Below, one piece after another: positions 56,452 to 64,000 of a stretch of 64,000 bases of DNA. How positions within the stretch are numbered: position 1 is the first letter of the stretch; each line of letters opens with the position of its first letter. Source of the stretch: Nigrospora sphaerica. Its lineage: Eukaryota; Ascomycota; Sordariomycetes; Amphisphaeriales; Apiosporaceae. Made by a program: the position numbers and the translations under genes. A model generated the notes under the pieces. The model worked only from the letters and a program-made list of their open reading frames with translations, did no database searches and had not been told where the DNA came from. The stretch covers positions 8,060,001 through 8,124,000 of the forward strand of contig JAGVVL010000001.1 in the NCBI GenBank assembly GCA_018287875.1. The letters run 5' to 3'.

Positions 56452-59400
56452 ATGGCACCCGGCGGGGGAGGAAACATCAAGGTGGTGGTGCGGGTGCGGC
56501 CCTTCAACAGCAGAGAGAAAGAACGCAATGCAAAATGCATCGTGGAAATGAAGGATAGCCAAACCATTCTCACACCACCGCCGGAAGCCGTTGCGAATGC
56601 TAAGGGCAAGGCCGACGCTGCACCCAAGGTGTTTGCTTTCGACCGATCCTACTGGTCATTCGACAAGGACGCACCCAACTACGCCGGCCAGGACAACCTG
56701 TTTGATGATCTCGGGCAGCCGCTCCTGGATAACGCCTTCCAGGGATACAACAACTGTATTTTCGCCTACGGTCAGACCGGCTCCGGCAAGTCGTACTCCA
56801 TGATGGGATATGGCAAAGAGCACGGCATCATCCCCGCCATCTGCCAGGACATGTTCAAGCGCATCGCTGTTATGCAACAAGACAAGACGCTCAAATGCAC
56901 CGTCGAGGTTTCCTACCTGGAGATCTACAATGAACGCGTCCGCGATCTCTTGAACCCGTCCACCAAAGGCAACTTGAAGGTCCGCGAGCATCCCTCCACC
57001 GGCCCGTACGTGGAGGACCTGGCCAAGCTGGTTGTCAGCGGCTTCCAGGAGATCGAGCACCTGATGGACGAGGGTAACAAGGCTCGAACGGTTGCCGCCA
57101 CCAACATGAACGAGACATCCAGTCGAAGTCATGCCGTCTTCACCCTGATGCTAACCCAGAAGAAATTCGACGTCGACACGAAAATGGAAATGGAAAAGGT
57201 AGCCAAGATTAGCCTGGTGGATCTGGCGGGCTCCGAAAGAGCCAACTCGACGGGCGCCACGGGCGCCCGTCTGAAGGAGGGCGCCGAGATCAATCGATCG
57301 CTTTCGACGCTGGGCCGTGTGATCGCTGCGCTGGCCGACCTGTCTTCGGCGCCGAAGAAGAAAAAGGGCGTTAACCAGGTTCCCTACCGAGACAGTATTC
57401 TGACATGGCTGCTCAAAGATTCGCTTGGCGGAAACAGTATGACAGCCATGATAGCGGCCATTAGTCCGGCAGACATCAACTACGACGAAACACTCAGTAC
57501 ACTCCGCTACGCCGACTCGGCCAAGCGCATCAAGAACCATGCTGTGGTGAACGAAGACGCCAACGCACGCATGATCAGAGAGCTGAAAGAAGAGCTGGCA
57601 CAGCTGAGGAGTAAGATGGGCGGCGGCGGCGGCGGCGGAGGTGTTGGCGGTGTTCCGCCCGACGAGGTCTACGCCGAAGGAACCCCACTAGAGCAACAAA
57701 TCGTCAGCATTACCTCGGCCGACGGTGTCGTCAAGAAGGTATCCAAGGCAGAGATTGCCGAGCAGCTCAGTCAGAGCGAAAAACTCTTGACAGATCTCAA
57801 TCAGACATGGGAGGAGAAGCTGCTCAAGACGGAGGAGATCCATAAGGAACGTGAAGCCGCCCTCGAGGAACTCGGAATCAGCATCGAAAAGGGGTTCGTC
57901 GGCCTCCACACGCCCAAGAAGATGCCTCACTTGGTCAACCTCTCCGACGACCCTTTGCTCGCCGAATGCCTCGTGTACAACATCAAACCGGGCACCACGA
58001 CGGTGGGCAACGTAGAGTCCAATGCGGAACACCAGGCCAATATCCGACTCAACGGCACCCGTATCCTACATGAGCACTGCTCATTCGAAAACGCCGCGGA
58101 CGGCACCGTGAGGGTCATTCCCAGCGAGGGAGCCGCCGTCATGGTTAATGGCAAGCGCATCACAGAGCCCACACAACTTCACTCGGGCTACCGTGTTATT
58201 CTGGGAGACTTTCACATCTTCAGGTTCAACCATCCGATGGAAGCCAAGGCCGAGCGCGACGAGAACCAAAAGAGCCTACTGCGCCATTCCATCACAACAA
58301 GCCAGCTTCAGAACCTGGATCGTATATCTCCGTCTCCGCGGCCGGGTCATGAGAGGACCATCAGCAAAGGGGGGTCGGAGCTCGGCGACAGTCGTCCCGA
58401 CTCCCCGGCGCCGTCTCGCAACGACCGGGATACCGATTGGTCTTTTGCGCGCCGCGAGGCCGCTGGGGCCATCCTCGGACAGACGGAGCAGAACCTGGCC
58501 AAACTTGCCGACGATGAACTTAACGCGCTTTTCGAGGATGTACAGCGGGCCAGAGCCGAACGTGTCAATGTCCGGGAAGGCGACGAGGACATGGAATCTA
58601 TCTCTTCATACCCTGTACGGGAGAAGTACATGTCGAACGGCACCCTCGACAATTTCTCCCTTGACACGGCCTTGACCATGCCGTCTACCCCCAAGGTCGG
58701 CGAGGCCGATGACAGGCTCAAGGAGATCCGGGATGTCATGCAGACACAGCTCGATAAGCAGAAGGGTGACTTTGAGGGCCAGTTGAAGAGCGCCGAGACG
58801 GCCAACGTCGAGGTAGAGGAGATTCGCAAAGAGAAGGCCAAAATGGAAGAAACGCTGGTACAATTGAAGGCCGACATGCTTGTCCAATTGGAAGCCCAGA
58901 AGCAAGCATTCGAGGCCAAGATTGAAAAGATGGACCCCCTCAAGAGACCCAAGGCCAAGCCGAAGCTCACCTACGAGGAGATCCAGCGAGCGAAGAAGGT
59001 CTTGGCGCATTGGCGAAGCCGGCACTACGTCCAGATGGCCGAAGCCGTTCTCCAACACGCGGCCACTCTGAAAGAGGCCCAGATTATGAGCGAAGAGTTG
59101 GGCGAGAGCGTCGTTTTCCAGTTCACGGTTGTGGACCAGGGGCACGCCCTCTGCTCGTCCTACGATATGGTACTGAATGGGGTGTCCAACGAGGGCGACG
59201 ACATTGCGCTGGAAGAGGCGAAGAAGCCCTGCGTCGGAGTCCGAGTTATCGACTACCGGAACTCGGTGGTGCATCTGTGGAGCTTGGATAAGCTCCACGA
59301 CCGGGTGCGGCAGATGCGACAGATGCACCAGTATCTGGACCAGCCAGAGTATAGCCAGCACTTCAAGCTGGATAACCCTTTTGTCGAGCCCTGCATGCCC

Positions 59401-61809
59401 GAGTACTCGCTTGTTGGCGAGGTCGATGTGCCCCTGAGGGCTGTTTTCGCCAGCCGGGTCCAGGATTTCAGCCTGGATGTTTTGTCGCCCCACACATCAC
59501 ATGCCATCGGTATCATCAAGCTCTCGTTGGAACCGTCAAGCGCCCAGGCACCGCCGGGCACACGCAAGTACAATGTGGTGATGCACAACATGGTGGGATT
59601 CGCCGAGCGGGAAGGTACCGACGTGCATGCTCAGCTCTTCATTCCGGGGGTGTCGGAGGACGGAATCACCACGACACAGATGATTAAGGATTTCGACGAG
59701 GGCCCCATCAGGTTTGACAGCGTTCATAGCATGAGCGTCCCCCTGGGCGGCTCCCAGGACGTGAATCTGCGGGTGGCCATATTCGCCAAGGTTTCCGCCA
59801 TGCATCTAGATAAGCTCCTCAGCTGGGACGACATGCGCGACGCGAGTGCTGGGTCTGAGGATCAAAAGAAGAAAGGATCGCGGATCAACGAGTCCCAGTT
59901 CTTTACGGAAGAGAAACACGACCTCCTGGCCCGGGTTCAGATTCTGGAGCTGTCCGAGAACGGCGACTACGTGCCTGTCGAGGTCACGCAGACGAACGAG
60001 CTGGACACCGGCACCTTTCAGCTCCACCAAGGTCTTCAGCGCCGTATCGCCATCAACCTGACGCACAGCTCGGGAGACGCACTTCCTTGGGACGACATCA
60101 GCTCGGTCCGCGTGGGCAAGATCCAGCTCGTCGACCATGCCGGCAAGACGCCCGACATGGGGGCGCCTAATCCGGACATTCCACTCCGTCTGAGCACGAA
60201 GCCTACTTTCCGTCAAAACGCCAACGGCACTCGCAGCGTGACCATCAGTGGCCAGTGGGACTCGAGTCTACACAATTCGCTCTTGCTGGATCGGGTGACG
60301 GCCGACAAGTACAAGGTGCAGATGCGGCTTTCGTGGGACATTAGCTCGGACAGGCTAGCAGAGCCAATGAAGTTCTCAACCAATGTATGCTGCCAGATCC
60401 TGGGCCGAAGCTTCATACGGCAGGTGTCGATGCTCTCGTCGCTTTGGCAGCAAGTGCGCATTGTCCACTCGTCCAGCACCATCTACACGCTGAGCCTGCG
60501 GCCGGCGCCGATCAAACGAGTGGGAGACCTGTGGAGGATCAACAGCCAGCACGATTACGTCAAGGGCGAGGAGAACCTGAACAACTGGAGCCCACGGGGC
60601 GTGTCCCTCATCAGTGACTTTATTGCCGCGCGCAAAAAGCGGCGGCGAATCGCGGAGATTGGAGCCGCCCAACTGTTCCTGAAGAAGATCGGCTTGCCGG
60701 AGCCCAAAAGCAAGCCCGAACCCGAAGAAAATGAATTTGAGCCGGGACTCTTGGCGCCGCCGAAGAAGTTCGATGACGACGATTCGATCCATGCTCTACT
60801 GAACGACACGCCCGAGCCTTCGCGGCCGTCTACGCCCTCGCAAAAAGATGCAGGTGACGAGCAAACGCAGAATGGCGAACCGACAGAGAGCTGCGAACCA
60901 GCACGGGTTGGTGAGCCAGCCCAAGGAAGTGAGCCAGCAAAGGACGACGAGTCAGCACCGAATGGTGAGCCAGCAGCAAACGGCGAAGCAGCAAAAGAGG
61001 GCGGGCAATCAGAGAGTGGTTCGGCTGAAGTCGTTGGGGGAGCCGAGAAGCCATCTGTGACGACGCAAACGGAGGCCGGGGCGTCCGAATACAGCGAACA
61101 ACAGAGATTGACGCTGAGGAAGTGTCTCAAGCTGTGGCTGAAGCACCCGGATCCCGTGATTCGGATCCTAAGCGCCGAAAATACGGCGCCCCCTGCCGAT
61201 GGCGTGGCGCCCGAGTCGCTGGAGCCGCCGGCGCTCACCAGCACCGTCATTCGTGTGCCGAAGAACCCCAAGGTTGTCAAGGGGGGGTATCTGCTCGTGC
61301 CAAACAACGACTCGAGCAAATGGGTCAAGCGCTTCGTGGAGCTGCGCAAGCCTTACCTCCATATCCACAACGCCACCGACGGCGACGAGGTGGCCATTGT
61401 GAGCCTGCGCAACTCGCGCGTCGACAGCCAGCCCGAGATCCTTGCGCTGTTTGGCGGCCACGGCGGCGGCCACGGCGCCGACGAGGAAGACGACGGCAGT
61501 GCGTCGGGCGACTTCCGGCCGGGCCACCGGCGGACGACGTCGGGTCGCATCGTATCCAACGTCTGGGCCGGAACGGGCGGCAGCTCGGCGGGCCCGGGGC
61601 TGGGCAGGTTGAGCGAGCGCCTCCAGGCGGGCGTGTTCGCCGTCTACGGGACGGACAATACGTGGCTGTTTGCGGCGCGCAACGAGCGCGAGAAGCTCGA
61701 CTGGATCTTCCGCATCGACCAGGGCTACTTCTCCGGGAGCGTCAGCAACAGCGCGAGCGGCAGCGCCGCCGTGAGCCCGCAACACGGCTACTCGAACGGG
61801 TTCGAGTGA
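56452..61809 (+). CDS. uncA: Kinesin-3 motor (UNC-104/KIF1 type)
   Basis: Single exon, 1785 residues. The N-terminal motor (about 8-370) has P-loop GQTGSGKS at 107-114, switch I NETSSRSHAVF, switch II DLAGSERA and the lysine-rich loop-12 K-loop PKKKKGVNQVPYRDS. The K-loop gives kinesin-3 its high microtubule on-rate. A poly-Gly stretch, then coiled coil, leads to an FHA domain (about 500-590, with TTVGNVES and the RILHEHCSF region). KIF1B and DUF3694-like central regions follow. A repetitive disordered linker (about 1470-1530) comes next, then a C-terminal PH domain (about 1605-1770, KGGYLLVPNNDSSKWVKRFVEL to EREKLDWIFRID) that should bind phosphoinositides on vesicles or early endosomes. It drives plus-end transport of endosomes and secretory vesicles in hyphae. 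A 5.36-kb coding exon with no intron is notable next to its intron-rich neighbours. Confidence 0.98.
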   Translation: MAPGGGGNIKVVVRVRPFNSREKERNAKCIVEMKDSQTILTPPPEAVANAKGKADAAPKVFAFDRSYWSFDKDAPNYAGQDNLFDDLGQPLLDNAFQGYNNCIFAYGQTGSGKSYSMMGYGKEHGIIPAICQDMFKRIAVMQQDKTLKCTVEVSYLEIYNERVRDLLNPSTKGNLKVREHPSTGPYVEDLAKLVVSGFQEIEHLMDEGNKARTVAATNMNETSSRSHAVFTLMLTQKKFDVDTKMEMEKVAKISLVDLAGSERANSTGATGARLKEGAEINRSLSTLGRVIAALADLSSAPKKKKGVNQVPYRDSILTWLLKDSLGGNSMTAMIAAISPADINYDETLSTLRYADSAKRIKNHAVVNEDANARMIRELKEELAQLRSKMGGGGGGGGVGGVPPDEVYAEGTPLEQQIVSITSADGVVKKVSKAEIAEQLSQSEKLLTDLNQTWEEKLLKTEEIHKEREAALEELGISIEKGFVGLHTPKKMPHLVNLSDDPLLAECLVYNIKPGTTTVGNVESNAEHQANIRLNGTRILHEHCSFENAADGTVRVIPSEGAAVMVNGKRITEPTQLHSGYRVILGDFHIFRFNHPMEAKAERDENQKSLLRHSITTSQLQNLDRISPSPRPGHERTISKGGSELGDSRPDSPAPSRNDRDTDWSFARREAAGAILGQTEQNLAKLADDELNALFEDVQRARAERVNVREGDEDMESISSYPVREKYMSNGTLDNFSLDTALTMPSTPKVGEADDRLKEIRDVMQTQLDKQKGDFEGQLKSAETANVEVEEIRKEKAKMEETLVQLKADMLVQLEAQKQAFEAKIEKMDPLKRPKAKPKLTYEEIQRAKKVLAHWRSRHYVQMAEAVLQHAATLKEAQIMSEELGESVVFQFTVVDQGHALCSSYDMVLNGVSNEGDDIALEEAKKPCVGVRVIDYRNSVVHLWSLDKLHDRVRQMRQMHQYLDQPEYSQHFKLDNPFVEPCMPEYSLVGEVDVPLRAVFASRVQDFSLDVLSPHTSHAIGIIKLSLEPSSAQAPPGTRKYNVVMHNMVGFAEREGTDVHAQLFIPGVSEDGITTTQMIKDFDEGPIRFDSVHSMSVPLGGSQDVNLRVAIFAKVSAMHLDKLLSWDDMRDASAGSEDQKKKGSRINESQFFTEEKHDLLARVQILELSENGDYVPVEVTQTNELDTGTFQLHQGLQRRIAINLTHSSGDALPWDDISSVRVGKIQLVDHAGKTPDMGAPNPDIPLRLSTKPTFRQNANGTRSVTISGQWDSSLHNSLLLDRVTADKYKVQMRLSWDISSDRLAEPMKFSTNVCCQILGRSFIRQVSMLSSLWQQVRIVHSSSTIYTLSLRPAPIKRVGDLWRINSQHDYVKGEENLNNWSPRGVSLISDFIAARKKRRRIAEIGAAQLFLKKIGLPEPKSKPEPEENEFEPGLLAPPKKFDDDDSIHALLNDTPEPSRPSTPSQKDAGDEQTQNGEPTESCEPARVGEPAQGSEPAKDDESAPNGEPAANGEAAKEGGQSESGSAEVVGGAEKPSVTTQTEAGASEYSEQQRLTLRKCLKLWLKHPDPVIRILSAENTAPPADGVAPESLEPPALTSTVIRVPKNPKVVKGGYLLVPNNDSSKWVKRFVELRKPYLHIHNATDGDEVAIVSLRNSRVDSQPEILALFGGHGGGHGADEEDDGSASGDFRPGHRRTTSGRIVSNVWAGTGGSSAGPGLGRLSERLQAGVFAVYGTDNTWLFAARNEREKLDWIFRIDQGYFSGSVSNSASGSAAVSPQHGYSNGFE
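60862..61011 (+). repeat. Degenerate GEPAxx-coding repeat inside the kinesin gene
   Basis: About eight units of roughly 15-18 nt encode variations on G/S-E-P-A-x-x (GEPTESCEPARVGEPAQG and so on). The tract lies in the disordered linker before the PH domain, where repeat-number changes would alter only linker length. Confidence 0.75.
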
Positions 61810-62560
61810 AACGGGGCGCCCCGAGGCGAAAGGGGCTCGGGGGCCCCGACATAGCCGGGGCCGGGCGGGAATGAGAGCGAGGCCGGCCAACCGGCGTAGG
61901 ACGCCCGCGTTGGGCGCCCATTGCAACGAAGGTTATGACACGACATGGGGAACGAAGGATGGGACACGCCGCGGGGCGTCTACGCAGGAGGGGCCCGGAA
62001 AGGGGAAAGGGAGATGTTTTGGTCTGCGGGGCTACTCTGGATGGTCAAGGCAGCAGTGCCGACGGTTTGTCCCCCGCGTTTGGTTTTTCTCTTCTGGTTA
62101 CCACATCAAGCCTGGACGGCCGCGTGGCGGGGGCGGTGCTGTTTCCTGCTTTCTCTGTCTGCCCCTCCCTCTTTTTCTTCTGCTTCTTCTTTCTGCGTAT
62201 TTCATCGTTGGGAGCCAACCACAAAAAAAGCCACCTAGATCCTAGATTTATACCCCAGGGGGCCACACCGTTCGTGTCCAGAAAAGGGCCCGCGGGCCCG
62301 GCAGGAGGCGAGAGAGAGAAGGACAGAGACATGGCGTGTGGTTCCAACAGGACAACGGGGGTGGCACGGGGTGTTCTATATATGTAATGTTTGTATGAGA
62401 ACCACGATCGATAGTAGCCCCCCCATGAATCCACGAACATTCAATACAGCCGCATCCTGAGGGCGACGCGGGAGGGGGTATACACACAGGACATGGTGGC
62501 ACACAGGGATAGGGGTGGGATGGTGGGTAAAAGCGTGCGAGATGTGGTTGAAAGGGGGGC
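61810..62560. other. Convergent intergenic region, kinesin / GT8
   Basis: Facing 3' flanks. It includes a CT-rich stretch near 62140-62200 and no recognisable gene. Confidence 0.6.
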
Positions 62561-63630
62561 TCAGAAGCCATCGGGGGGGATGCCGTTGGCTTTCTCCCAG
62601 GCTAGGCGCTCGTTGTTGACCTGCAACCACCAGGCGTGGGTCTCGTCGGTGCCGGTGAACTGGCCGTCGGCACCGATCTCGTCCCAGGGCTTGGGGGCGA
62701 GGATGTAGTGGACGTTCTTGACGCAGTCGTCGCGCCAGATGGCGTCGTGCACGCCGGGCCAGCGCATCGTCTTGAGGGCGTTGTAGACGTAGGGCAGGGG
62801 CACCCAGCGGCCGCGGAAGAGGTCCGAGAGCAGGGACTGGTCGGCAAAGGCCATGTCGGCGGCGTGGTCCTCCATGTGGGCGACGATGAGGTCGTAGACG
62901 GCGCGCGAGGGGTTGACGACCTGGAGGCCGCCGTTCATGAAGCCGAGGGGCCCGACGGCGGGGTCGATGCCCGTCGTCTGAGCGGCCTCGGGGTCGGCGT
63001 GCTGGTGGGTGAAGGCGCAGGCGGCGGGGACCCAGTCGGGCGGATAGTGCGGCTTGCGCAGGGGGTTGCAGACGCAGGCGTGGCCGGCGGCGAAGACGCG
63101 GCGGCTCTCGGCGGGGCGGGCGAGCACGTCGGCCGGGTCGTCGAGGGGCAGCGTCATGAGCTCGTCCATGTTGCGGCGCACGAGCATGTCCGAGTCGAGC
63201 TGGACGACGCGGCGGTACTGGTCGAGGCGGAAGGGCGACAGCTTGCTCCAGCAGTCGTAGAAGCGCGGGTCCGCGCTGTAGTCGCGCCCCCGCGTCGGCA
63301 GCAGGTACTCGACGCGCTGCGCCGCGATGCCGCGCGCCGCCAGCGCCGCCAGGCCCTCGGCCGGGAACGTGTCCGTGTACAGCGCCACCAGCGGGTACGC
63401 GCTCTTCTGCTGCTTGAGCGAGAAGTCGAGCGTCAGCAGCCCCGGCAGGTACGCCGTGTTGGTGATGAGCGTCGTCCAGACTGGAGGACGAGGGGGAAGG
63501 GACGTCCCGTTAGCCTAGGAACACGCCACGGAGAGGGAGCGGGTGTGTGCGTATGTAAGGATGAGGGCGAAGGGAGAAGAAGAGGAGCAATACCCGAGTC
63601 GGACTCGACGGCTTTCTTGCCGTCAGCCAT
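62561..63630 (-). CDS. GT8 glycosyltransferase (glycogenin/galactinol-synthase-like)
   Basis: Two exons on the minus strand: 63630-63594 and 63480-62561, giving 318 residues. The joined N-terminus reads MADGKKAVESDSVWTTLIT, followed by the GT8 start NTAYLPGLLTLDFSLKQ. The metal- and UDP-binding DxD motif is D108-S-D110 (VVQLDSDMLVRRNMDEL). Later landmarks are FMNGGLQVVNPS, a DQSLLSDLF loop and VHYILAPKPWDE, the nucleotide-sugar-site segment usually seen as HY..KPW. The enzyme should transfer a sugar from a UDP-sugar. The fold is that of glycogenin and plant galactinol synthase, but the chain is short, ends soon after KPW and lacks a glycogen-synthase-binding tail, so true glycogenin function is unlikely. 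No signal peptide is seen, so it probably acts in the cytosol. A 367-codon antisense ORF is a composition shadow. Confidence 0.92.
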
Positions 63631-64000
63631 GGCGATGAATTTCGGTGGAGTGGTGCGTACACGCTTGTGCTTACGGGAGTATGTGAGCACCCAATGTATG
63701 AGGGAGAAGAAAGAGAGAGTGCGTGTGAGTGTGTGGTGATCGAGAGGCGTCTAATGGTTCTGTCCGTGTAATGACGACGACGATGATGCCGCCGCTGCGA
63801 CAACCGCTATACCACCGAACGCGATACCCAAGTCGGTCGCGGCGGCGCCGGCACTATTAACTCCCCGTAGTCCGAGTTAAGGAAGTCACAGCCCCGACAA
63901 AGTGGAGATGGTTTTTTCCTCGCGATACCGACACCGCGGAGCTCTTTCCGTCGTGAGAGGGAGGGGCAGGTAAGGGACGAAAATACAAGGCCGAGTTCCC
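63631..64000. other. Upstream region of the GT8 gene
   Basis: The first 370 bases upstream of the GT8 start, with a short GTGTGAGTGTGTGG run near 63722-63737. Nothing else is recognised before the window ends. Confidence 0.55.

Noticed and set aside
62636..63739. 367-codon plus-strand ORF antisense to the GT8 gene
   Set aside because: It lies wholly opposite a gene with clear GT8 motifs. Its Gly/Val/Arg-rich sequence is what high-GC third positions produce on the opposite strand.
1..64000. Secondary-metabolite cluster or intact mobile element
   Set aside because: No polyketide synthase, NRPS, terpene synthase, P450, transposase, integrase or reverse transcriptase motif was found in any frame I read.

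Overview
This window is nuclear DNA from a filamentous ascomycete (Pezizomycotina), most likely a Sordariomycete. Three things point there: GC-rich coding exons, many 41-111 nt spliceosomal introns with GT(A/G)AGT-type donors and CT(A/G)A(C/T) branch-like motifs, and the gene set itself (GH6 cellulase, Uds1-type septation protein, kinesin-3, OST3, MRM2, proteasome alpha-1). There are no operons. Genes sit singly on both strands, separated by intergenic DNA of 0.3 to 9 kb. I rebuilt gene models by hand from splice sites and reading-frame continuity, and exon coordinates are given in each entry.

Layout. 0-15 kb is gene-dense: a 3'-truncated class-3 aldehyde dehydrogenase (-), ribosomal protein eL22 (+), a mitochondrial carrier (-), an amino acid permease (+), the mitochondrial 2'-O-ribose rRNA methyltransferase MRM2 (-), a coiled-coil/AT-hook protein of unknown function (-), and the OST3/OST6 oligosaccharyltransferase subunit (+). 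15-28 kb holds a secreted GH6 cellulase without a CBM (+), a four-helix membrane protein (-), an intronless KpsF/KdsD-type sugar-phosphate isomerase (+), a WKF-domain nuclear protein with acidic serine tracts (-), and proteasome subunit alpha-1/SCL1 (+). 28-44 kb is sparse: a small unknown gene (+), what looks like a decayed Zn(II)2Cys6 transcription factor (about 33.8-35.0 kb), a RING/ankyrin protein (+) and a Uds1-domain protein (-). About 44.1-53.2 kb contains no gene I can support. 53-64 kb holds a leukotriene-A4-hydrolase-type M1 aminopeptidase (+), a 1785-residue kinesin-3 (+) and a GT8 glycosyltransferase (-).

The genes are mostly unrelated housekeeping or accessory functions: translation, mitochondrial ribosome maturation, N-glycosylation, proteolysis, vesicle transport and cellulose breakdown. 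I see no biosynthetic cluster, CRISPR array, tRNA, rRNA or intact transposon. The most interesting items are the bacterial-type arabinose-5-phosphate isomerase with its catalytic residues kept, the transcription-factor relic, the two possible start sites of the LTA4H-like enzyme (mitochondrial versus cytosolic), a perfect 14-bp hairpin in the first intergenic region, micro-exons of 7-21 nt, a recurrent TACCTA/TAGGTA motif in intergenic DNA, and the large gene-free intervals. I found no clearly new multi-gene system.
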